Made by a program: the position numbers and the translations under genes. Shown piece after piece: positions 20,575 through 31,763 of a stretch of DNA of 64,000 nt (position 1 is its first letter; every line of letters begins with the position of its first letter). The stretch spans positions 1,054,001 to 1,118,000 of the forward strand of contig OY101130.1 of NCBI GenBank assembly GCA_956465555.1, read 5' to 3'. The notes under the pieces are model-generated. The model ran no database searches. It had not been told where the DNA came from and was given only the letters and a program-made list of their open reading frames with translations. Source of the DNA: Nitzschia sp. pyKryTriq1 (Eukaryota; Bacillariophyta; Bacillariophyceae; Bacillariales; Bacillariaceae).

Positions 20575-21532
20575 CATTGAATGGAACGGAGTGGGTGTGA
20601 GTTTCGGTATTTGGTTTCTCACACGAAAATTGTTGGCCAAACGCGGAGGGCTTATATAATTGGTCGTGTTGGCATCTTGTGCGAGTATTATACTTTCCGC
20701 CAAACGAATTGATCTGGAATCTTCGACCCGTTTGACCATTTCAATTCACGAACGGGACAGAAAAAGTGAAACGCGATACAGTCTCACGCGGAGTTCGGGT
20801 TTAGAAGAATAATCATCATCAACACCACCATCATACCACCATCATCATCGATCTTCCAGCACGACAAAGAACAATGAGAACACGAGAACCTTTCCAAACA
20901 AACGCTTACGACAGACTGAAGTTCGTACCGACCGGTAGCGAGCATCGATGACGATCCTTTTCCCGCGGCCCTGCCTCGCTCACAAAACTAACAAATCAAG
21001 AACAAGAAATAATGATAGAATGAGAACTCGTCGTCACGGCACCAACCTTCTTCTACTTCTTTTGTGGTGGTGCAGAGTCAAATGCACGAATTCATGGCGT
21101 TTCCCCTTTGTACAACGTTTCAACAAAACCACAACTGCTACTACTACTAGTACCTGCAAAGCAGGAAATCCGACAAAAGCTACCATACAAACCCCCGTCC
21201 CCGCACCACCAATACTACACAACCACCACAAAACAGAAGACGATACTACTATGAATGCTAAAAGAGCTGCTGCTGCTACTACTACCACTACTGCCAAAGA
21301 AGTTTTCAAATTTGGCGCCCGTTGTACCTGTGGAAAGGTCGAGGTCGCCATTGAAACTCTGGAAAAAGCGCCACCGGTCCGCATGGTCTGTTACTGCTCG
21401 GACTGTCGAGGATATTATGAATCACTCGATCGACTGGCCATTGAAAAGGGATTGCCTCCCTCTGCAATCTTGGATGTAAGTACAAATATATTGTATAGAT
21501 TGTATGTTCTTTTTCAAAGGATCATTGAATCG
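20563..21532 (+). repeat. Segmental duplication of the kinase/GFA promoter region (copy 2)
   Basis: Matches about 17583-18575 in the same orientation, after allowing for the MITE and an internal deletion in the other copy. It starts with the reverse complement of the first six codons of gene C (ATGTCATCCTCCAAG, read on the minus strand from 20577) and runs through the divergent promoter into GFA exon 1 and intron 1. Confidence 0.85.
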
Positions 21533-22222
21533 GGTTCTCATAATGTTTATTATTGCTTTCTGCTTGCTGTGGTGTGTTGCCCTTGCTCTTGTCGAAACCA
21601 CCACCACCACACCACCACCACACCACCACCATCAGCAATGGGGAGGCGTCGATTGGACCGCCATGTATCCACGCGATATAACGATTCTCAAAGGAAAGGA
21701 CAACCTCAAGACGACTGCCATTCGTCCCAGTTCAAGCATTCGTCAAGTTTATGCATCCTGCTGCCATACGCCCATGTTTCGATTCGGAGGCATGTCAGTG
21801 GTAAGTCAGAACTCGTTTCCCCGTCTTGCCAAAAAAAAAACCCTCACCAGGAAGCAAACCGACGACCGTGGTCAACTCAACATCATTCTTGCTTTTTTAC
21901 AATATAGTTGATGAATTCCAACTTGATTCCAAACGGTATCCAAGCCAAACTTCCCATTGAATATCGCATCATCGGCCGCAACGCTTGGAAGGAAGAACAA
22001 GGCGGCAAGACCGAGCAGCCGCTGCCACCAGCAGGCGAAGTTACGACTAGTACTAAAAAACCATCAATGAGCTGGTCGGTACCCTTTCGTTGGTTTTGGA
22101 ACATGCCATCTCGTGTTCGTCCCGAGTTGATGCAGCCCATGCCGTTTGATGTTCCCTCTGTGGAAGATGTCAAGGCGGGAAAAGTCGAAGTCTTGAAGGG
22201 ATTTCAACCCGGATCGAAATAA
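20948..22222 (+). CDS. GFA/CENP-V-family zinc-binding protein, three exons
   Basis: Exons 20948-21475, 21636-21800 and 21908-22222, all phase 0, with introns of 160 and 107 bases (GTAAGT donors; CAG and TAG acceptors). The product is 335 residues. The GFA fold (glutathione-dependent formaldehyde-activating enzyme/CENP-V type) is shown by FGARCTCGKV, then VRMVCYCSDC, then ASCCHTP in exon 2: the CxC, CxCxxC and C zinc-ligand pattern. About 115 residues precede the domain, Arg/Thr-rich with a hydrophobic stretch near 33-42, possibly a targeting sequence. The C-terminal part, Trp/Pro-rich from exon 3, is an extension whose role I cannot name. The family includes enzymes and structural zinc proteins, so substrate is unknown. 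The upstream region is duplicated from gene C's 5' flank. Confidence 0.85.
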
Positions 22223-22851
22223 TCAAACAGCACCAGCACCGCCGGAGGAGAACGAAGACCGAGAGATCGACCCTACTATTACTACATCATCATCATCTGC
22301 ATGGATTTCCATTTATCAATGACTCGATCATCCGTCTCTCCATGCGCACAAGGATTAGGAGGAACGAGTCGTCGTCGATGTGTGTTATTTGGAAACACCA
22401 CATACGTATCAAAGTAAAAGAACAAAAGAAAGACAGCACAATGGACTGTCGTATTATTATTATTATTATTATTATTATTCTCTCTATTCCTCACAATGCT
22501 TTTGGCACACGCGTCTTTTCGTTCGCGCCAAAAATGGTGCTTATTTAGTTTTTCTCAACCCGCACGAAGTACGTCAGTCTGAAGGCGAATCATCGCATCG
22601 CTCGGCGAATCATCGTGATGGGATCTTTCTTCGGACACATATCCCTTCCTCGTCGATCCGATCACCAAACTCGAAGAACACAGAACTCAACCAACATTCA
22701 CATCGGATCACCGCACCACCATCCGACCATGATCCTTGCCAAAAGCAATTCTCGACATCGTCATTATTATTACTTCATATTGTAAGGAGTGACCGACCAC
22801 AGAACAACGCGGTAAAAAGAAAGCGCCGCTGCAGCAGCTCGTACCAGCAGT
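22223..22851. other. Intergenic region
   Basis: About 630 bases between same-strand genes. An ATT triplet repeat spans about 22452-22479. Frames of 60-200 codons here overlap the next gene or are low complexity and are not supported. The 5' flank of the flavoprotein gene must lie here. Confidence 0.4.
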
Positions 22852-23097
22852 ATGGAGAATTCCCGACTTCGACAGCAACAGGCGGCAGCAGCAGGAGTTC
22901 CATCCAACTCGATTATTGTTTGTCTACTCGCTGCTCTCGGCGCCATATCTCTTATTTCGTTATTATCCGATACAGCAAGTCATAATACTGTTCATGGATG
23001 GAGCCTTTCAACAGTGCCCACACATCGATCATCTCGAATGAATAGCATTCATCGTCGCCCACTTTCTCCCCTTCCTCTCCTCCAAGCGAGTAGTACA

Positions 23098-23129
<32 letters not shown>

Positions 23130-24962
23130 CGACGACGAGAGTTTCTTCGAGTATGATCTTGCCGTGGTGGGTGGCGGAGTGGTAGGAGTCCAAGCGGCCT
23201 TGGTAGCCGCTTCGGGATTTTATTCCAAACGTGTGTGTTTGATTGATGCTCCCCGAGAGGCCGGTGTCCTCATGGCCGGTGATGGGGAAGACTTGAGTAT
23301 TGGAGCTCCGACGGGGTTGTTTTCCAAAGCACTACGAGATACTAGCAAACGAATCAAGGTATCCACCTTGCGAGGAATGGGATTGCGGGAAGACAGGTAT
23401 GTTGTTGATGGTACTGGAATATACAGAGCAAAAGTGACTCAAAGGCAAAATTGATCGCCATATACTGATTGACTGACTCTCCTCTTCTCCTTCCTCGGGC
23501 GTCATGATAATATGATCGTGTCCTGTAATACCATTGCTGCTGCAGCATCTGGAACGAAATTATTAATTCCTGCGTCGATTTGGCATCGTCAAACGCCCAA
23601 GACATTCGAAGACAAATGGAAGAAAATGGAGTCGATTATATTGAAGGCCTAGCCTCCTTTCCGGATCATGATTCAGATGATCACGGTGGTGATACTCATT
23701 CTCTACGTGTTGTCAAACGAAATGTCGACGGGACGGACGAACAGGTCAGGATTGTGACGAGTGACAAGATTCTAGTCGCCACTGGATCGACTCCCTTTCG
23801 ACAATCGGGAATTCCTTTTGATGGCAAGCGTATTTTTGACTCGGACTCGATCAATCAATTGGATTTCTTACCCAAATCGATTGCGATTACTGGAAGTGGC
23901 ATTATTGCAGTAGAATTTGCCAAGATTTTTCGCAATTTGGGAGTCGATGTGACCATGATCATTCGAGACAAGTCGCCTCGAAATGCCTTGATGAAAATTG
24001 GATTGGACAAAGACGTGGCGGCCACTTTGGTAGCCGATATGGTCCGAAGTGGGATCAAGATTGAACGGAATGCTCAAGTGGGGGCCTTCATCATGGACGA
24101 TAAGAATCCACGTGCCCCCATTACCATATCGATCGAGGCCAAGGGAGGGGGTCCGCGACCGGCGGGAGCACCGGAAGAGATTCGTGTCAATTGTTACTTG
24201 GCAGCTGTGGGACGAAAACCAAATACATCCAAACTCAACTTGGAGGCCGCTGGAATCGATGTGGATGAATATGGTGGAATCGTCGTGGACTCTCGTTTGT
24301 GTACCAACGCGAAAGGGGACAACGTCTTTGCCGCCGGTGATGTACTGGGGCGTCCCTTTCTAGCGTCTACAGGTACCGCCCAAGGCATTGCCAGCATCAA
24401 CTCCATGTTTAGTCGCTCGGAACAACCCATGTGTGATGCAGATGACCCTACGTGTGTGGAAAGTGGTGCGAGCCAAGCGGGGGCTTCCTTCGATCCAGCC
24501 TCCTTGGCGGCCAATCCATTTGCCGTACCCAGTGGGATCTGGAGTACTCCTGAAGCTGCTTACTTTGGCCTATCCCTACAGCAAGCTCAAGAAGTTGGTA
24601 TTGATGCAGGCGAGGGCATTGCCTTGTATTCCGAGTGTCTACGAGGTCGAGTCTTTAGTCCCAATGGGCTGTTGAAGATTGTCTTTGAGAAGCCTGCCGG
24701 TCGCATCTTGGGAGTCCACATTTGTGGCGATGACGCCTGCGAGCTCATTCATTACGGTATGGAACTTGTGAATGGACGTCGTACCGTCCAGGATCTTACC
24801 ACTCGTCTCTTTGCAGCAGTGACCTTTCATGAAATGTACCGATTGGCGGCCGAAGATGGGATCGATCCGGCCCTCGGACGAAAACGCCGTGCGGCTGCCG
24901 GAAAAGCTCTCGCGAAACGAAATCGCATCCAACAAGCCAAAGCAAGCAGCAGTATCATGTAG
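22852..24962 (+). CDS. Pyridine-nucleotide oxidoreductase, soluble-transhydrogenase-like, two exons
   Basis: Exon 1 is 22852-23396 and exon 2 is 23546-24962, with a 149-base intron (donor GTATGT, acceptor GCAG); 653 residues. A hydrophobic segment near 22-40 suggests a signal anchor or organelle presequence. The body is of the glutathione reductase/dihydrolipoyl dehydrogenase fold: FAD motif VVGGGVVG near 106, VATGS, NAD(P) motif ITGSGIIAVEFAK, and FAADGV-like AAGDV, with a dimerisation domain ending in HEMYRLAAEDG. At the usual redox-disulfide site it reads SIGAPTGLFSKALRD, aligning with GTIPSKALR of bacterial SthA, and has no Cys pair. It therefore should not reduce disulfides. By family resemblance it may move hydride between NADH and NADPH. 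An alternative is a diverged flavoprotein of other substrate. Confidence 0.85.
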
Positions 24963-25015
24963 GAATCTAGCATATAAACAAAACACAGCTAGCAACCATT
25001 CTATTAGTGACCGTA

Positions 25016-25759
25016 TCACCCATCTGCGGGAATCTCATGTGTTAGTTTGCCTTGCGCATTCTTCCATAGCAGTTGAATGATACCCGTGACTGTCGACGGA
25101 ATCGTGATGCTGGGGCTAGTAGTGAGACTATTGCTGGAACTACTATTGGCAACGAATCGAGAACACTCTTCCAAAAGTTCACTGGTAGTTGGTGCCAAGG
25201 TCAGACCATCAATGCCTTGCAAGGCATGCCGTAAATTCTCCAATTTGGTCGTATCCATATCTTCGACAATCAGAACCGTGGCCAAATCCGAAAATAGATT
25301 AGAATGACTTATAAACCCATTGCCAGTATTCGACTGCTTGTTCAAAACTTCGGCCACAGCCATGGTTACGGCCAAACGTTGCGAGACATTCGCATATCCA
25401 GTCAAATGGAGACGACGTGGGAAAGTGGAAAACGGATTTTTCGTTTCGTCGTCGTTGCGGTTGTGATGAGCAGAAGAAGTTGGAGAGGACGAGAATAAGC
25501 GAAAGGAAGGGAGACGTCGCTGTTGATCGGTGTGCAAGTCCAGGACTTGCTGAAAGCCGAGTTGCAGGGGCAAAAATGCTGCTGTGTTACTGCCAGCACC
25601 AGCAAGTCCTCGCGGATGACTCGTCTTGCACCAAAAAGAAGATAGCGACAATGCTCCTCGAGGTATCTTCATCACTGGAAAAGGTTGGTTTGCTAGTTCA
25701 TATTGTGAGAGGAGTCGATGCATGCCATTTGCGAAGAGCTTCCTTATACGAAGCGCCAT
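25016..25759 (-). CDS. Hypothetical protein, likely organelle-targeted
   Basis: A 247-residue frame with an ATG start. The first ~90 residues are rich in Arg, Ser, Leu and Phe with few acidic residues (RIRKLFANG, RRLPSFRLFSSS), like a mitochondrial presequence. The rest is a compact alpha/beta-looking region (LHLTGYANVSQRLAVTMAVAE ... LATVLIVEDMDTTKLENL) with a Ser-rich loop near 207-217. I do not recognise the family. It is convergent with the flavoprotein gene, whose stop lies 53 bases away. Confidence 0.6.
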   Translation of the reverse strand: MALRIRKLFANGMHRLLSQYELANQPFPVMKIPRGALSLSSFWCKTSHPRGLAGAGSNTAAFLPLQLGFQQVLDLHTDQQRRLPSFRLFSSSPTSSAHHNRNDDETKNPFSTFPRRLHLTGYANVSQRLAVTMAVAEVLNKQSNTGNGFISHSNLFSDLATVLIVEDMDTTKLENLRHALQGIDGLTLAPTTSELLEECSRFVANSSSSNSLTTSPSITIPSTVTGIIQLLWKNAQGKLTHEIPADG

Positions 25760-26787
25760 CGTTGAAGGATTGATGGGGTTTCCCGAAGCGGATGGAGGCT
25801 CCGAATTAGGCTTCTGAAGTTTCTTGCAAGGATGTTCTCCGCAGGTTCTCCGGTGGAAGTTTCCAGAAGTTTCTATGCCCGATTATTGGAAGATCCCGCA
25901 ACTTCTGAATGCTGACGGAAGGACAGACATCTTCTCCGAGACTGTCTGGGTTTTCCTACTGACGCGTACATGGCCTCCCACGTAGAAGCCGGATGTTCTG
26001 GATGTTCTTCCGCAGGTTCCAGGAAGCTCCTCCAAGAAAATCCGCTCAAATCAGAAAGCCAGAAACTTCAGAACCCTACTCCGAATCCCTTTTGGAGTTT
26101 CTAGTTCTCGAACCCCTTACGCCTGTCCTTCTCTACGGTGTGGCAGTTGTGGTGTGTCAGAACGTGCTTTTAGTATTGATTGGGCGTGACCGTGGCTCCT
26201 TTGACCCAAGCGACCTGAGAGATCGCCCGATTTGTATTAGCACGAGAAGTTTTGGATCCAGCGAAATGTGCAGTCGGGATTGACGCCGGCCAAGCTTGGA
26301 AGCAGCTTATGGTATCTTCAATCCTGAATAGTTTTCATTTGCTGATCTTGTGAAATCGACCATGTGTAAAGCACGCGCGCACGGAACCGTCCTGTTCCTC
26401 AGAAAGCCACCATGACGGTCACGCTTCACACCATCACTGTATCATTACACAAAAATCACATCTCCGGCGTTTATATTAAAAAACGGTGCGATACCTGTAC
26501 CGGTACTTGTATCGAGACCGGCATAATAGCTCAGTAGGTCGACACATCTCTTGTCACTATATTACGCATTAGACTTAGACAACAAGAAGTTGCAGTGCAT
26601 CGGTCAGTCGGTCAACAAAGACCATCACTCGCTAGGAAAACGGGGAAATACAAAAAGAAGCTGCTTTTGGAAGAACAAAAGGAGAAAAGCCCAAATATAC
26701 ATATCCCAAAATCATATATATTCGTAATATATATGTATTGACGATTGAAAACGATCTGTTTTGGTGAATATCGAGAGACACATCAAC
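25760..26787. other. Intergenic region with faint repeats
   Basis: About 1 kb without a supportable gene. At about 25827-25857 and 25992-26030 two related blocks share GGATGTTCT and CCGCAGGTTC. Between and after them the words CAGAAGTTTC and GAAACTTC recur. This could be the remnant of an old transposon or of a gene family, but no coding frame survives. A TACCGGTA palindrome is at 26498-26505, about 280 bases before the next start codon. Confidence 0.4.
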
Positions 26788-29700
26788 ATGGCGACTTTTC
26801 CCAATATGAATGATACTGATAAGATTCCTCGGGCTCGCAGCGCGGACGATGAGGAGGTATCCAGACCACTACAAGCACCCTTTCGGGGTCCCATCGGTAT
26901 TCGAAATAATGCTGACGATGAAGCAGAAAACTCCTCCACAACAAGAACATCGCCTTCCGAGGAGCAAACCACGTCAGATGCAGTGGATGATGATGGCGAT
27001 GGTGATGGTGCAGCAGGGGCAGGATCCATATCGGAACAAACCCAACATCAACCCCCGCCCCCAAGTTCTCAACGACCCGTGATCGAGGCCGTTCCTTCAA
27101 ATGAAACCAGGAGCTCTGCAGTATCATCCAATACTGGTTCTCGAGACTGCTATTCCTCTTCTCAATCGAAACCCAGCACCACCGCCAACAAGCCGCCACC
27201 TCCAAGTTATTCCGTCCTGCCGGGAGCTGTGGCGGTCCCTGGAATGAATAATACAAGTAACCCAACGGAACAAAACAGTGTTGAGAATCAAAATACAGAC
27301 GACGACTCTTCCAGTCATGCAGCGAATACTTCGGTCGGTGCCCATTCCATTCGAACATCTCTAATATCTACTCCAGCATGGTCCAAAGAAGAGGATTCCT
27401 CCTCGGCTCAACAAAACAGTGCTGGAAGCTACATATCATCAAACCAGCAGATACAAGTTCCTACCAGTACCCAATTGGCATTAGGGCCACAACGACATGC
27501 TCCATCGTCTACCACTAGACCATCACCGCTTGCCAGCGTCACTTCACCCACAGCCACTTCCGCCTCTGCCCAAATAAGAAGACAACCATCCCCAGAGCAT
27601 GCCCCTATAGTCGCCCAGTTGTGTCTTGATGAAGATGAAATTGCCAATCGAATCCAGAAGCAAATTGAACAACGACTTCAATTAGAAGTCAAAAATCGGT
27701 TGGAGAGTGAACGGAATCGCCATATAGCCGTGGACGCAGTCCTCATGGATGAATCCGTGGACGAGGATAGCAACTACAACCATGATGACTCCAACATTTC
27801 TGGTACCTCGAATACCATTCTGGGACTTTCCAAATCCACCTTTTGGTGTTCCATGGCAGTTTTACTAGTCATTCTTGCCGGTGTGGGCGTCGCTGTCGGA
27901 CTACTCTTGACGGGCGGAGAGGATGACGGCACCGATGTGCCTACTACTAGTATAGTAGATCCACCCACGACTACCAGCAGCCCCACGGCCAAGGCACCTA
28001 CTCTTTCACCCACTCGATATACTACTCCCGCATTTGACAAGCTTCTGGCTCTGATTGGAAACGAGATTTCGGACGACATTGATATCTTGAGAAACCCCGA
28101 GACGACTCAATATCAAGCTCTCGATTGGCTTGCCAATGTCGATGAGTGGAATCACGCATTATTGGAACAAAGTAGTGGTGTATCACCATCGACTCAAGTA
28201 TTGGTGGAACGATTTGCCCTGGCGCATTTCTATCTATCGACGAATGGTCCGCTTCTTTGGAGCAATCAATATAATTTCCTGTCAGCCAATACGTCGGTGT
28301 GTGAGTGGATGGATCCTGCGACAGGACTTGGCGTGGCATGCGATATCAATAATCTCTTTGTCGAGCGACTCGAGTTGCGTAAGTAATACTTCTCCTCCTC
28401 TACTCTTTCGCTCTTGGATCGGTCTAACAAAAAGCTTTGCTTTGCTTTGACTTGACTTGTTGCTTACAATTCTTTGTCTGGCAGCCGAATCGGGAATTCA
28501 AGGCTCGATCCCCTCCGAGATGGCGCTACTGGATAGCCTCGAGCAGCTGACCTTGAGTGGCAACGTAGTATTGGGCAGGATACCGTCTGAAATCTATCAA
28601 ATGTCGAATCTGATAGTGTTGGAGTTGGAAGATTGTGCGTTGACAGGGACCATTGCCACGGAGATTGCACAGCTGAGAAAGCTACAGGCATTGGGCCTGG
28701 ACCACAATTCATTCTTTGGAGCCATTCCGACCGAGCTCGGTACTCTCACCGCACTCACTCGACTACACGTCAACGAAAATGATATCAAGGGATCCATTCC
28801 TACGCAAATCGGGGCGCTGCGGAGACTGACTATGTTCGATGTCCAAGGAAATGGCATGACGGGCTCAATTCCCACCGAGTTGGGTCAATGTTCAGCCATG
28901 GTCTATCTCTACCTGGAACAAAACAGATTGAAAGGGTCGCTTCCGACTGAATTGGGCCGGTTGACAAAGTTGAATCATTTGTTTCTTAATGAAAATCTAC
29001 TGAGTGGAACCATCCCGACCGAACTCCAACTTCTCACGAAATTGGAATTTTTGTCGTTGAATGGGAACAACTTTGTGGGCAGCTTGGACGAAATCTTTTG
29101 CTCCGGTGTTGGTGCAACAACACCAACAACACTGGTGGATGGTGAACTCTGGGCCGACTGTCTGGGCGATATTCCAGAAGTCTTCTGCAGTTGCTGTTCC
29201 TATTGCTGCAATGCTCAGCTCATTTGTGAACAAGTGGAATTGCCACCCGAAAGTCTCCCTCCAAACGTAAACAATAATACGGTCGAGTTCCTGGAGCTCG
29301 TGGACATCATTGGTCCACTCGTATCGAATGATTTGAATGTCTTTCTTGATCCAGATACCGCCCAATACAAAGCTATGGATTGGCTGGCCAATGTTGACGA
29401 ATACGATGTGTCTAACTTTCCGACTCAAGTCATGCTGGAGAGGTATGCGCTAGCTGTTTTGTATTTTGAGACCAAAGGGCCCACTCTTTGGACCTCGCAA
29501 GTCTCCTTTCTTGGAAACAGTTCTGTTTGCGAGTGGCAAAATAGTGACAATACAGGCGTCTCTTGCGACGAACAAGGGATATACGTGACAACGATTGATT
29601 TTGGTACGTAACGAGATGAACGTTGGAGCAGTCTTGCTTTTGTTGAAGCTACAAATATGGTAGAAACAACCTCACCATGCGCCTGTTCCGTCTCTCTTTT

Positions 29701-31005
29701 GGAAGAGTCGTCGGGACTACAAGGCAACATTCCAAGTGAGATCGGACTCTTGTCAAGTCTCCAATCTATTTTCTTGGATGCCAACGAGTTGTTTGGTTCG
29801 ATTCCTATAGAAGTCTTTCACCTTGTGAACTTGGAACTACTTTCAGTGGGCGACTGCTTCTTGGTGGGATCTCTTCCTACTGAGATTGGAAACCTCGTCA
29901 ATCTTGTCGTAAGTTATACATCCATCCATCCATCCATCAATAGCGCGTCCCTCTTTGAGTATTACGATCTGATCGCTCATCCCTGCTCTTCTTCTTGATC
30001 TGTTTACAGGGTCTTGCCCTCTTTGGAAATAATTTGAGAGGTACCGTACCCACGGAGATTGGCCGTTTGTCATCCTTGACCCAATTCTTGTTGCGTTTGA
30101 ATCAATTTGATGGGCCTCTACCGACCGAGCTTGGAACCATGTCGCTTCTTCGCGACCTCGATGTGGAAGGCAACGACTTGACGGGTACAATTCCGACAGA
30201 GATTGGCGCCTTGACACTCCTGGAATCACTCTACTTGGAACGCAATGCGTTTACTGGCTTTTTACCATCGGAACTGGGCAGCTTGACCGGATTGCAAATA
30301 TTCTACGTCCACGAAAACCAGCTGAGTGGCCCACTGCCATCACCGCTCGGTCAATGGATTTCGATCCAGCAATTTTCTGCCTACAGCAACCAATTCATCG
30401 GCCCTTTCCCATCTACACTCGGTCAGCTGTCATCCTTGGAGTTTCTCTACCTGAATGAGAATGCATTCTCGGGACAGATTCCTTCCGAGATGGGAAACCT
30501 AACGGTTGTTCTTTCTCGATTGATTCTCAATGGGAATCGTCTGGATGGTTCTCTACCGACGGAACTTGGCCAGTTGACCGCCCTCGAACAACTCCACTTG
30601 CACGAGAACGAATTCACAGGCCAGCTTCCCAGTGAGCTCGGTCAGCTGAGTCGACTCTCTCAATTGTATCTCTACAGCAACTCGTTTCAAGGGACAGTCC
30701 CTCCATCTTTTGACGCCATGACGAATTTGGAGATTGTGTATATGGAGTCGAACAATCTCACTGGGAATGTCAATGCCATCTTTTGCCAGTACGGTCGTGC
30801 GATTCCCATTGAGAGTTTATGGATGGATTGCTTATTGTCGGATGCCGCCAACCCGGATGATTCCACTACTACTACGAATACCACGAGTAGTCATCCTGAA
30901 GTCTTTTGTTCGTGTTGTCACTACTGTTGTAAAGATGGTTTTGGATGCGAAGAAGTACTCCGCGTCAATTCCACTTTGGCTTCGCCGGGTGGAGGCGGTG
31001 GTTAA
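26788..31005 (+). CDS. LRR receptor-like membrane protein with two ectodomain modules, four exons
   Basis: Exons 26788-28378, 28485-29603, 29706-29908 and 30010-31005; introns of 106, 102 and 101 bases. The ATG at 26788 is chosen over upstream non-ATG codons. 1302 residues. A Ser/Pro/Gln-rich cytosolic half ends in a charged helix (RIQKQIEQRLQLE) and a membrane segment at about 350-376. After a Pro/Thr linker come two tandem modules. Each has a capping region (QYxAxDWLANVDE ... VxERxAL, then SVCEW), then LRRs of the IPTELGxLxxL type (about 8, then about 12), then FCSCCxYCC. Introns 1 and 2 lie at matching positions at the cap/LRR border of the two modules. No kinase domain is present, so signalling would need partners. 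Function is probably surface recognition or adhesion, inferred from the fold. Confidence 0.85.
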
Positions 31006-31763
31006 TAATCATTGAACGATCTACTATCTACTAGCAGAGCCACTAGTAGTCGCTACTACTTTAGATACTGTAGGGTACGTTGGGGTCCTTTTGGTCGGCG
31101 GACGAAGACGTTTTGACTGCTCCGACCGAACATATGTTCCATCTCCTGTTTCCTGTTTTTATGGGTGGACGGCCAGATGAAATTATGCAGGTTTTTGGAA
31201 AAGGAGCAACAAAAAATCTCGCACGCATCAGCTTCCGAGTTCCGATAGCTGTTTTGGCGCGCTACAGTATTTTGGTAAGATCCCGTACCGGCATGTACGC
31301 GTGTAGCGTGACCGTCTTGCGTGATGTACGTTTTCGCGGGCTTTTTGGCTTCTCTCATGATATGATGTTGCACGCTGTATGTATCCGGGTTGTTGAGGGT
31401 CGTGCGGTGCGGTTTGTGACCGCCATTATATTTTGATCCTTGCGTTTTGTGTGCTTCTCTCTTCTCGCTATCTCTTCTTTGGTTTCCGAAGTTTTTTCTT
31501 CACAAGTAAAGACGAATCATCAAAAAGCAAGCAGGAGACGTCTTTGCTTTGCTTGATGATTCATCATTCGAACGACTGCCTTTGTCGTCCAACTTGAATC
31601 ACATCAAAAAATCCATCTGTCTCGCTACTAGTTCCAAGAACAAGAGCGCAGCAGCACGAGTAATACTACTTCTTGATCATATCATTGAGACCATACTAGC
31701 TACTTGTAGCTACTGGTAGAGACCTCATCCAGGAAATTGCCCATCGATCATCAATCATCAATC
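31006..31763. other. Intergenic region between LRR genes
   Basis: About 760 bases. A 118-codon frame at 31080-31436 starts with a non-ATG codon and shows no domain, so it is not called. CTACTA/TAGTAG-rich words occur just after the stop (31020-31065). A GAATCATCA/TGATGATTC inverted pair lies near 31513 and 31555. The promoter of the next LRR gene should be here. Confidence 0.4.

Noticed and set aside
26520-26600. A tRNA-like stretch (ATAGCTCAGTAGGTC) resembling a D-arm
   Set aside because: No matching acceptor stem, anticodon arm or T-arm (GGTTCGA-type) follows at the right distance.
31080-31436. 118-codon frame between the LRR genes
   Set aside because: It has a non-ATG start, no domain and atypical composition.
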